Source: Actinomycetota bacterium
GTDB lineage: Bacteria; Actinomycetota; Acidimicrobiia; Acidimicrobiales; MedAcidi-G1
NCBI GenBank assembly: GCA_014381945.1
Contig: JACNKQ010000062.1
Span: 1 to 34,463, forward strand
Direction of reading: 5' to 3'
Length of the DNA stretch: 34,463 nt
The position numbers and the translations under genes are program-made. Below are positions 19,934 through 27,013 of the stretch, piece after piece (position 1 is the first letter of the stretch; each line of letters starts with the position of its first letter). The notes beneath the pieces are model-generated. The model did no database searches. It saw nothing but the letters and a program-made list of their open reading frames with translations, and was not told the DNA's origin.

Positions 19934-20006
19934 TACCGTGCCCGCCGTGCAGCCGTTGACCCGCAGGAGCCTTCCACCGACCACGTGCCGGGGGGCGCTT
20001 CGATGA
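19934..20006 (+). promoter_or_regulatory. ftsE promoter plus leaderless 19-codon mini-ORF ending in ATGA
   Basis: TACCGT (19934-19939) is followed after 7 nt by GTG 19947. That GTG opens 19 codons (peptide [19 protein letters not shown]), with TGA at 20004-20006. The stop overlaps the ftsE ATG (20003) as ATGA. The arrangement suggests a leaderless leader peptide coupled to ftsE. It recurs at three other genes here. The mini-ORF is out of frame with FtsE, so it is not an N-terminal extension. Confidence 0.5.
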
Positions 20007-20680
20007 TCCGCCTCGAAGGTGTCTCGAAGGTCTATAAGGGCGATGTCACCGCGCTGCGCGAGGTTTCGGTCGAGATCCAACGCGGCGAGTTCGTCTTCCT
20101 CGTGGGCCCATCCGGGTCCGGCAAGTCCACATTCCTGCGCCTCCTCAACCGGGAGGAGGTGGCCGACGCCGGACAGCTGATGGTGGCCGGCAAGGACATA
20201 GGTGCCCTGCGTTCATGGAAGGTGCCGTACCTGCGCCGCGAGATCGGATACGTCTTCCAGGACTACAAGCTGCTTTCGAGGAAGACCGTCTACGAAAACG
20301 TCGCCTTCGGGCTCGAGGTGATCGGCCGCCCCCGGAGCGTGGTCCGCAAGCAGGTGCCGTTCATCCTCGAACTGGTCGGGTTGACGCCCAAGGCCGAACG
20401 CTTCCCCGGCGAACTCTCGGGTGGTGAACAGCAGCGGGTGTCCATCGCCAGGGCGTTCGTGAACCGGCCCCTGATCCTGTTGGCGGACGAGCCCACCGGC
20501 AACCTCGACCCCGCCACCTCGGTCGGCATCATGCGCCTCCTCGACCGGATCAACCGCTCGGGCACCACGGTCGTCATGGCGACCCACGACCGGGGCATCG
20601 TCGACACGATGCGGCGACGGGTGATCGAGTTGGACCGCGGCGTCGTGGTCCGCGACGAGTCGCGGGGGGTCTACGAGTGA
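20003..20680 (+). CDS. ftsE: Cell division ATP-binding protein FtsE
   Basis: FtsE is the cytoplasmic ATPase that, with FtsX, controls peptidoglycan hydrolases at the septum. The 225-residue product has Walker [10 protein letters not shown] (35-43), the signature LSGGEQQR (from 138), and Walker [14 protein letters not shown] with [11 protein letters not shown]. It starts [20 protein letters not shown], typical of FtsE. A GTG at 19985 could add six residues but would ignore the ATGA junction with the upstream mini-ORF. ftsX begins 30 nt downstream. Confidence 0.96.
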   Translation: MIRLEGVSKVYKGDVTALREVSVEIQRGEFVFLVGPSGSGKSTFLRLLNREEVADAGQLMVAGKDIGALRSWKVPYLRREIGYVFQDYKLLSRKTVYENVAFGLEVIGRPRSVVRKQVPFILELVGLTPKAERFPGELSGGEQQRVSIARAFVNRPLILLADEPTGNLDPATSVGIMRLLDRINRSGTTVVMATHDRGIVDTMRRRVIELDRGVVVRDESRGVYE

Positions 20681-20710
20681 GCCGCCCGCCCGGCCGTCGG
20701 AGGCGCTGAC

Positions 20711-21604
20711 ATGTACCGGCTCTGGTACTACCTGCGCGAAACCGTCCTCAGCATCTGGCGCAACCTCAGCCTCACGATGGCCGCCATCCTCACGGTCGCC
20801 GTGTCGCTCGCCCTGGTGGGCGCATCGATGATGATCCGCGAGGGGGCCGAGCGGGCCACAGCCCAGTTCCAGGAGGGCGTCGAGTTCATCGTGTTCATGA
20901 ACCCCGACGCCAACGCAGACCAGAACGCCGCCATCCGCCACGTCCTCGACTCCAGCCCATCGATCGAGGGCTACAACTACATCGACAAGGCGGCGGCCTA
21001 CGACGAGTTCGAAACCCTGTTCGCCGACAAGCCGGAGTTGGTGGAAAGCGTCACCCCCGACGTCATGCCGCCCTCCTACCGGATCGTGCCGACCGACCGC
21101 TCGGCTGCCAACGTGAACGAGTTGGCAAACCAGTTCGCAGCACAACCGGGCGTCCGCGAGGTCGCCACGGCAACAGAGGCCATCCGCCAGATCGACGACT
21201 TCTCGACACGCGTCAGCCAGGCGCTCCTCATAGCGGCGGTGGTACTGGTGGGCGTCTCGGCACTGCTGATCCTCAACACGGTCTTCACCGCCATCGGAGC
21301 CCGCAAGCAGGAGATCGAGGTGATGAAGCTGGTGGGGGCATCGAACTGGTTCATCCGCATCCCCTTCATGCTCGAGGGCACGATCCACGGCCTCATCGGA
21401 GCGGCGATGGCCATTCCGGTCCTGTTCGTGGTCGACAACGAGGTCATGGCCTTCTTCCAGGAGTCCGACTCCGTGCCGCTGTTCCGGGGATTCGCAGTTC
21501 CCGAGGGCTTCGTCTGGGACACCAGCATCTGGTTGCTGATCCTGGGAGGGGCGGTCGGCATGGTCGGCTCGGCAGTCGCCGTCACCCGCTACCTCGACGT
21601 CTGA
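20711..21604 (+). CDS. ftsX: Cell division protein FtsX
   Basis: FtsX is the membrane partner of FtsE. The 297-residue product has one TM helix near residues 20-42 (TMAAILTVAVSLALVGASMM), then an extracytoplasmic loop of about 130 residues that in actinobacteria contacts a cell-wall hydrolase such as RipC. Three further TM helices follow (ALLIAAVVLVGVSALLILN, HGLIGAAMAIPVLFVV, LLILGGAVGMVGSAVAV). A good ribosome-binding site, GGAGG, lies 8 nt before the ATG. smpB, which often follows in actinobacteria, is replaced by a Rieske-protein gene. Confidence 0.96.
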   Translation: MYRLWYYLRETVLSIWRNLSLTMAAILTVAVSLALVGASMMIREGAERATAQFQEGVEFIVFMNPDANADQNAAIRHVLDSSPSIEGYNYIDKAAAYDEFETLFADKPELVESVTPDVMPPSYRIVPTDRSAANVNELANQFAAQPGVREVATATEAIRQIDDFSTRVSQALLIAAVVLVGVSALLILNTVFTAIGARKQEIEVMKLVGASNWFIRIPFMLEGTIHGLIGAAMAIPVLFVVDNEVMAFFQESDSVPLFRGFAVPEGFVWDTSIWLLILGGAVGMVGSAVAVTRYLDV

Positions 21605-21608
21605 GCCC

Positions 21609-21962
21609 GTGGCGGCCGGCATGGACGGTGACCACGGCTGGGTTCGGGTCGCCGGCGCATCCCTCTCCGCCGGAACCACCACGGAGGCAACCCTCGACGA
21701 TCATGACCTCGTCGTCTGGCGGACAACCGACGGCCGACCGTGCGTGATGGAGGCCCGCTGCCCCCACCAGTGGTCCCACCTGGCCGGCGAAGGCGCCGTC
21801 GAAGGAGACGAGCTGGTCTGCCTGACGCATTTCTGGCGATTCACCACCGAGGGAGAGGGTTGGAAGGAGAACATCGGCGGCCGGAGGGACCGCAAGGGCG
21901 ACATCCGGACCTGGCCCTGCCGGGAGGACGCCGACGGGATCTGGGTTCGCCGCGGCGACTAG
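21609..21962 (+). CDS. Small Rieske [2Fe-2S] domain protein
   Basis: The 117-residue product is a stand-alone Rieske domain. Ligands are C51-P-H53 (CPHQWSHL) and C71-L-T-H74 (CLTHFWRF), spaced as in ferredoxin-type Rieske proteins, giving two Cys and two His. Such proteins pass electrons to oxygenases or act as small electron carriers; no oxygenase is encoded next to it. No signal peptide or TM helix is visible, so it should be cytoplasmic. GTG 21609 lies 4 nt after the ftsX stop; ATG 21621 is an alternative. It may be co-transcribed with ftsX. Confidence 0.82.
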   Translation: MAAGMDGDHGWVRVAGASLSAGTTTEATLDDHDLVVWRTTDGRPCVMEARCPHQWSHLAGEGAVEGDELVCLTHFWRFTTEGEGWKENIGGRRDRKGDIRTWPCREDADGIWVRRGD

Positions 21963-21998
21963 GTTCGGGGACCGGTAACAGCGGCAGGGGAGCGATCC

Positions 21999-23072
21999 AT
22001 GGGCGATGACAGGCAGCAGGCACTCGACCCGGACCTGCTCGGGCGCTACACCCTCACCACCTGGGGATACAAGCAGGGCGAGACGGTGTCGTTGATGATC
22101 CACCTGGGCACCCGACTCGGCCTCTACGAGGCCCTCGACGGCGCCGGAAAGGTGACATCGGGCGACCTGGCTGCGATCACGGGCCTGCACGAGCGGTGGC
22201 TCCGTGAATGGCTGCGCGGTCAGGCAGCGGCACAACTCCTCGCCTCGGATGACGGCGAGACGTTCCTGCTCGAACCGGAGGCCGCAGCCGTGCTCGCCCG
22301 GAGCAGCGACCCCACCTTCGCCGCCGGGGTGTTCCGGAACCTGCGCGACCCGGCGATGGCCGACCGTCTTGCCGAGGCCTTCCACTCAGGACTCGGACCG
22401 ACCTACGACGACCAGGGGGAGGGTTCCGAGATGCACGTCGAGGCGATGCTGGCGCCGATGGCCCGCACGCTGCTGGTGCCCGTCGTGATGCCCATCCTGG
22501 ACGGGGTCGTCGACCGCCTGTCCGCCGGAGCGAAGGTCGTCGACGTGGGGTGCGGAGCGGGGCTGGCCCTGCAGCTCCTGGCCGACGCCTTTCCCGACTC
22601 CGAGTTCGAGGGCTACGACATCTCCGAGCGTGCGATCGCAGTCGCACGGGAACGGTTCGCCGACCGTGCCAACGTGACCGTGCACCTGGCCGGCGGTGAG
22701 GACCTACCGGCAACCGGCGACGCCGACCTCGTCATGACCCTCGATTGCCTCCACGACATGCCCCGCCCCGACCTGGCGATGGCGGCCATCCGAGGGGCCA
22801 TCGCCCCCGACGGGACCTGGCTCGTCAAGGAGATCCGCTCGTCGCACGAATGGCACAAGAACCTGCGCAACCCGATGCTGGCCATGATGTACGCGACCTC
22901 GGTTGCAAGCTGCATGGCATCGGCGATGTCGACCCCCGACGGCCTGGGCCTCGGCACCCTGGGGCTCGATCCGGGCACCCTGGCGGACATGACCGCCAGT
23001 GCAGGATTCACGAGGTTCGTCCAGCACGAGGTCGACGACCCGACCAACCTCTACTACGAGGTACGCCCCTGA
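21999..23072 (+). CDS. SAM-dependent methyltransferase with N-terminal winged helix (Rv2258c-like)
   Basis: The 357-residue protein has an N-terminal winged-helix-like dimerisation part (MIHLGTRLGLYEAL, SGDLAAITGLHERWLREWLR). A Rossmann methyltransferase domain follows, with motif I VVDVGCGAGLAL and acidic loop FEGYDISERAIAVA, then LVMTLDCLHDMPRP and GTWLVKEI. The architecture resembles mycobacterial Rv2258c and small-molecule O-methyltransferases; the substrate is unknown. The ATG has CAGGGGAG upstream. TAGGTT at 21960-21965 is a possible -10 box with a short leader. Its stop codon abuts that of the convergent binding-protein gene with no bases between (TGATCA). Confidence 0.8.
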   Translation: MGDDRQQALDPDLLGRYTLTTWGYKQGETVSLMIHLGTRLGLYEALDGAGKVTSGDLAAITGLHERWLREWLRGQAAAQLLASDDGETFLLEPEAAAVLARSSDPTFAAGVFRNLRDPAMADRLAEAFHSGLGPTYDDQGEGSEMHVEAMLAPMARTLLVPVVMPILDGVVDRLSAGAKVVDVGCGAGLALQLLADAFPDSEFEGYDISERAIAVARERFADRANVTVHLAGGEDLPATGDADLVMTLDCLHDMPRPDLAMAAIRGAIAPDGTWLVKEIRSSHEWHKNLRNPMLAMMYATSVASCMASAMSTPDGLGLGTLGLDPGTLADMTASAGFTRFVQHEVDDPTNLYYEVRP

Positions 23073-24821
23073 TCAGCGGAACGCCTGCCATCCGCCGGCA
23101 GGCACGATGCACCCGCCAGGGTCGTCGGTGGCATCTGTGCCACTTCCGAGGCGGCACGGATACTGGAACCCGAGGTTCCGGACGACATCGGGCAGGTCGT
23201 TTTTCCTACGGGCCGACGAGGTCGGGAGCATGCCCGGGATGTCGACCCCGTCGAGCTGGTATAGCACCCAGTTCACGTCAGACTGCCGGGGGTTGACGCC
23301 GGCGTCCCGGAGCGCTCTTGCGGCGATCCGCACCAGGGAGCAGGCGTCGGCCACCGGGGCGTAGGTGGCATCTGATGGATCTGCAACAGGGTGCCCGGTC
23401 ACCCGGCCGTACTCGGCGTTGCACATCTGCGAGAACGGGTCGGGGAAGCCCTCACGGTCGGAGTCCGGGAGCCGCCATGTGCCGGTACCGGAAGCGTCGA
23501 CGATGAGCGCGCCGTCGTAGTAGGCGGCCACCTCGGGGCCACCGAAGGCGAGGACCTGTCCGGCAGCCAGGTCGCCGGACTGCCCGTTGAGGCCGGTCTG
23601 CACGAAGACCGGCGTCGGCATCCCCTGTCGGATCATCTCGGCCAGGAGCCCGGGAAGGGAGACGGCGTTGAGCACAGGGAACACGACGGTCGTGCCCTCG
23701 TCGATCATCCGCTCTACCGCCACGGCGAGCCCCAGCGAACAGGAGGTCGTTCCCTCACAGCCGACCAGGTGCACCCTTACTTCGTAGCCGAGGTCGTCCA
23801 TCGCCTCGAGGAGGCCGGCTGACACAGCCTCCGACTGGCCGGGTGTGTCCGAGACGACGACGGCGATGGTCTCCCCGTCGAGCAGCCCGCCCGCCTCGGC
23901 CGACCGGGCTGCCAACTCGAGTTGGGTGTCGCCGGCGACGGCGATGGTCAGCAGGCGGCCGCGTGCCGTGCGGAGGTCGTCGGAGGACTGGGGCTCGGTT
24001 GTGATCAGGGGCGTCCTCCCGGTGCCGGCAATGCACAGTGGCGCCGATCCCTGGAGACCGGTCATGTCCAGCACCAGGACTGCAGCGAGTTCGCCGGTCG
24101 CCTCGAGGCAGGCGGCGCTCCGAAGGGTGTCGATGTCCACGCCGCCGCCACCCAGCGCAGTGACCTCGACCGTGCGGAGGTCGAGTCGACGGCCGTACAC
24201 GCCACCGCACTCGTCGTTCAGGATGCCGACGAACGCCTCGACCATCTCGGCCGTGTCGCCCACGGGGAATTCGAATCCGATCCGCTCGTAATCCTCGAGG
24301 CGGGTGCGCAGGTGGACGATCCGGATGGCCTCCTCTGTGATCCCGTCGTCGGTGGCACGAAGGGTTGACCCGGGTGGATCGGAGGGAAGGCAGAACACCT
24401 CGAGGCGCTGCAGGGGATCGCCCCTGTCAAAGGCCGCCTGGAAGTCGGCGAACACGTCTCCGCGGGGATCGTCGAAGCTCATCGGCCACGCTCCCGGATC
24501 AGGCGTCGTGGCCGGGGGAAGCGTGGAGGAGGTGGGTGGATCCGTCGTGGTGGTCGTGGAGGTGGGTGCAGCCGTAGTGGAGGTGGTAGTGGAGGTGGTA
24601 GTGGAGGTGGGCGGATCCGTCGTGGAGGTGGTAGTGGAGGTGGGCGGATCCGTCGTGGTGGTCGTGGACGTCAGAAAGGCGCCCGAGGCCGGGCCGGAGT
24701 TCGTCGGCTTGTCACGAGCGCAGGCGGAAGGTGCGTACACGAGGAACAACACCGATGCCAGGAGACCCAGCATCGACGGACGAATTCGGATGCCGTGGGA
24801 GCGGCAGCACAAGGATGGCAC
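23073..24821 (-). CDS. Secreted periplasmic-binding-type protein with Thr/Pro-rich linker
   Basis: The 582-residue product has a Sec signal peptide (RIRPSMLGLLASVLFLVYAP, then SACA). A Thr/Ser/Pro linker of about 55 residues follows, built on repeats of DPPTSTTT. The main domain resembles type 1 periplasmic-binding proteins of branched-chain amino acid ABC importers (ITEEAIRIVHLRTRLEDYE, VYGRRLDLRTVEV, GRLLTIAVAGDTQLELAARS). About ten cysteines suggest disulphides. PSAC is a poor lipobox, so lipidation is doubtful. No permease or ATPase lies nearby, so the ligand and any transport role are unknown. GTG 24821 is chosen because TACCAT lies 8 nt upstream; ATG 24773 is the alternative. Confidence 0.75.
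   Translation of the reverse strand: MPSLCCRSHGIRIRPSMLGLLASVLFLVYAPSACARDKPTNSGPASGAFLTSTTTTTDPPTSTTTSTTDPPTSTTTSTTTSTTAAPTSTTTTTDPPTSSTLPPATTPDPGAWPMSFDDPRGDVFADFQAAFDRGDPLQRLEVFCLPSDPPGSTLRATDDGITEEAIRIVHLRTRLEDYERIGFEFPVGDTAEMVEAFVGILNDECGGVYGRRLDLRTVEVTALGGGGVDIDTLRSAACLEATGELAAVLVLDMTGLQGSAPLCIAGTGRTPLITTEPQSSDDLRTARGRLLTIAVAGDTQLELAARSAEAGGLLDGETIAVVVSDTPGQSEAVSAGLLEAMDDLGYEVRVHLVGCEGTTSCSLGLAVAVERMIDEGTTVVFPVLNAVSLPGLLAEMIRQGMPTPVFVQTGLNGQSGDLAAGQVLAFGGPEVAAYYDGALIVDASGTGTWRLPDSDREGFPDPFSQMCNAEYGRVTGHPVADPSDATYAPVADACSLVRIAARALRDAGVNPRQSDVNWVLYQLDGVDIPGMLPTSSARRKNDLPDVVRNLGFQYPCRLGSGTDATDDPGGCIVPAGGWQAFR
24515..24675 (-). repeat. Low-complexity repeats coding the Thr/Pro linker
   Basis: This stretch codes a run of Thr, Ser, Pro and Asp. 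It includes a perfect two-copy 33-bp tandem repeat (24591-24623 and 24624-24656) containing a ggatccg core, and related partial copies around it. The 33-bp unit keeps the reading frame, so copy-number change would lengthen or shorten the linker by 11 residues. Confidence 0.75.
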
Positions 24822-24829
24822 AGCGGGCG

Positions 24830-24835
24830 ATGGTA
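24830..24835 (-). promoter_or_regulatory. Leaderless promoter -10 box of the binding-protein gene
   Basis: The minus strand reads TACCAT, 8 nt before GTG 24821, which is in frame with the signal peptide. It is divergent from the TAGCCT box at 24900. Confidence 0.5.
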
Positions 24836-24899
24836 CAGACGACAGGTCGCCGGGAGGGCCCACACCCCGGGGTGCCCGCCTCAGGTGGCGTTCGATGCC

Positions 24900-24936
24900 T
24901 AGCCTCTCGCCCGTGAACGGATACCCGCACAGATGA
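24900..24936 (+). promoter_or_regulatory. Promoter plus leaderless 7-codon mini-ORF ending in ATGA
   Basis: TAGCCT (24900-24905) is followed after 7 nt by GTG 24913. That GTG opens the peptide MNGYPHR, with TGA at 24934-24936 overlapping the downstream ATG (24933) as ATGA. No Shine-Dalgarno sequence precedes the main start, so coupling to the mini-ORF would explain how the gene is translated. Confidence 0.5.
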
Positions 24937-26204
24937 GCGACGAAGAGGACATCCCGCCGGAGCCCGATGACACCCTCGACGCGACGGGCGACCTGGCCAG
25001 GCCTGAGCAGCGGCTGCCCGAGGCGGGAACAGAGGTTTCCGGCGAGATGCGAATCCGCCGCGGGTCATTCTTCCGGGCCCGCCGTGAGGGAACCTCGCCC
25101 GTAGCGGACCTCGAGGTGGAGGCAGGGCCGCTCTGGAGCGAAAGGGAGGCCGAACGCCAGATCCGCATGTTCCTGCTCCGCATCGCCGGCGAACGAACCC
25201 TCGTCCACCGCGACGACCCGGTCGACTTCGCACGCGAGAACGACCTCCTCCTCCTGTTCGGACCCGACGAGGAGGAGGCGTTCGCCAAGTTGGCACTCCG
25301 CTTCCCTGAACAGACGGTGGGTCAGTGGGCCACCCTGCTGGCCGGTGGTGATCGGACGGAGGCATTCGGGCCGCGCTCGCGTGCCGAGCGCCGCGACGAG
25401 GCATCCATCGAACAATCGATCAAGCTGGGGGTCCGCAAGCGGGCGCTCAGCGTGCTGGGGCTGGCCCTGGTTGCGGTCATCGGCTACCTGGTGATCGGCA
25501 GTGCGCTCGAAACGGCTCCCGTGGATCGATCGGATCGCGCCCTCCGCTTCGCCGAGACCAGCCAGAACCGCGACCTCGGAGACCCCGACGACCCCGATGC
25601 ACCGGTGACCGGAGGCCCACCCGTGGCCGAACCGCTCCTCGTGGCCGACCTCGACCGACTCGTCGCCGTGGCGGCCGGTGAGGGCACGGTCGACGATCGA
25701 ATCAGGTTGCGGGTCGACGACGCCGTCCTACCCGTGCCCGTCGGCGGCGTGGCCGCATCGGTATTCGAGCACAAGGGCGGACAGGTGGCGCTTGTCGGAC
25801 CAGGGGGATGGGTTGACGGGGCATGTGTCCGGGCATCGGTCGTGACAGAGGCGCTTCGGCCCCTCGACGTGGTCCTCTTCGAATCCTCCGACGGCGCCTG
25901 TCCGATCGGCCTGGCAGGTCGACCAGCCAGGGCCACGTGTCGGGGTACCGATGCACTGGTCATCGAGATCGACATTCCCCAGGGCGAGGTCGACCTCGTC
26001 GAAGGCGGCATCGGATGGGCGGAGGGGATACGACTCAGCCTGGAGTTCGCCGCACCCGGCTGGGAGGTGCTGTCCCTGCGGGGCACGATCACCGTGCCAT
26101 CGGGCGGCGAGGCCGTCGCAATACCCAGCTTCGGCGGAACGCCGGGCGACGAGATCACCGTAGACCTAGGCGAAGGCCGCACCGGAACCTGCAGGTTGGC
26201 CTGA
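24933..26204 (+). CDS. Unrecognised single-TM protein
   Basis: I do not recognise this 423-residue protein. Residues 1-168 are hydrophilic and acidic, predicted cytoplasmic, with SEREAERQIRMFLLRIAGER and LLLLFGPDEEEAFAKLALRF. One TM helix follows basic residues at about 171-190 (ALSVLGLALVAVIGYLVIGS). The outer half, about 230 residues, seems beta-rich and has four cysteines (GACVRA, GACPIG, ATCRGT, GTCRLA), possibly two disulphides. The topology suggests a membrane-anchored protein with cytoplasmic N-terminus and exported C-terminus. It shares a divergent promoter region with the binding-protein gene. No function is proposed. Confidence 0.75.
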   Translation: MSDEEDIPPEPDDTLDATGDLARPEQRLPEAGTEVSGEMRIRRGSFFRARREGTSPVADLEVEAGPLWSEREAERQIRMFLLRIAGERTLVHRDDPVDFARENDLLLLFGPDEEEAFAKLALRFPEQTVGQWATLLAGGDRTEAFGPRSRAERRDEASIEQSIKLGVRKRALSVLGLALVAVIGYLVIGSALETAPVDRSDRALRFAETSQNRDLGDPDDPDAPVTGGPPVAEPLLVADLDRLVAVAAGEGTVDDRIRLRVDDAVLPVPVGGVAASVFEHKGGQVALVGPGGWVDGACVRASVVTEALRPLDVVLFESSDGACPIGLAGRPARATCRGTDALVIEIDIPQGEVDLVEGGIGWAEGIRLSLEFAAPGWEVLSLRGTITVPSGGEAVAIPSFGGTPGDEITVDLGEGRTGTCRLA

Positions 26205-26256
26205 ACGGACCCGCAGTTCGAGACCTGCATCGCCCGGTCACTCCCGGCATGGCCGA

Positions 26257-26262
26257 TACCGT
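26257..26262 (+). promoter_or_regulatory. Leaderless promoter -10 box of the SRAP gene
   Basis: TACCGT lies 7 nt before ATG 26270, which encodes Met followed by the catalytic Cys2. Confidence 0.6.
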
Positions 26263-26269
26263 GGCGCCC

Positions 26270-27013
26270 ATGTGTGGCCGGGTCGTCACGAGCTCCACGC
26301 CCGAGGAACTCGCCGAGTACCTCGGGGCGGACGAGATCGTCGCGACCCTCGACGCCCCCGACCACAACGTGCCGCCCACCCGGCCCCTGCCCCTCGTCTG
26401 GGAGGAGACCGGCGGCCCGGGGTGCGCCAGGAAGCTCGGCACGGCCCGTTGGGGACTTGTGCCCTCCTGGGCCAGCGACCCTTCCGTCGGCAACCGGATG
26501 TTCAACGCCCGGGCTGAGACAGTGGCCGAAAAGCCGTCCTTCCGATCCGCATTCAAGCGGCGCCGCTGCCTGGTTCCGATCGACGGCTTCTACGAGTGGG
26601 GACCGGCGACTCCAGGGTCGGCCGGGAAGAAGCAACCCTGGTTCGTCCACCGTGCCGACCGCGATCCGCTGGTCCTCGCCGGCCTGTGGGAGAGTCGGAC
26701 CGTGGAGGGCAGTGGTGGACTACGCACCTGCACTGTGATCACGGTCGACGCCAACGAGGACCTGTCGGCCATCCACCACCGCATGCCCGCACTGCTTCCG
26801 CCTGACGGTTGGTCCACCTGGCTCGACCCCGACCTGGACGACCGGGACCTCCTCGAGGCACTCCTGTCCCCGGCTCCCGCCGGACTCCTGCACCGGCATC
26901 CGGTCGACCTACGCGTCGGCAACCCCCGCAACAAGGGCCCCGGCCTGATGGAGCCGGTCGAGGTCGACACGGCGCCCGGGGACACCCTGTTCGGGGCAGC
27001 CGTGACCCCATGA
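26270..27013 (+). CDS. SRAP-domain protein (YedK/HMCES family)
   Basis: SRAP proteins bind single-stranded DNA and form a thiazolidine cross-link with abasic sites, shielding them from cleavage. The 247-residue product starts MCGRVV, giving Cys2 as the new N-terminus after Met removal. Other conserved parts are RWGLVPSWA, NARAET, CLVPIDGFYEW and IHHRMPALL, which contain the active-site Asn, Glu and His. The leaderless -10 box supports this exact start, which matters because Cys must be residue 2. Its stop overlaps the DUF2079 gene as ATGA. Confidence 0.93.
   Translation: MCGRVVTSSTPEELAEYLGADEIVATLDAPDHNVPPTRPLPLVWEETGGPGCARKLGTARWGLVPSWASDPSVGNRMFNARAETVAEKPSFRSAFKRRRCLVPIDGFYEWGPATPGSAGKKQPWFVHRADRDPLVLAGLWESRTVEGSGGLRTCTVITVDANEDLSAIHHRMPALLPPDGWSTWLDPDLDDRDLLEALLSPAPAGLLHRHPVDLRVGNPRNKGPGLMEPVEVDTAPGDTLFGAAVTP

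Noticed and set aside
19985-20002. Alternative FtsE start at GTG 19985
   Set aside because: It would add MPGGAS before the conserved MIRLEGV, which is the normal FtsE N-terminus, and would ignore the ATGA junction at 20003.
24515-24675. CRISPR-like array
   Set aside because: The repeats are contiguous without spacers, lie inside a coding frame and encode a Thr/Pro linker. No cas gene is present.
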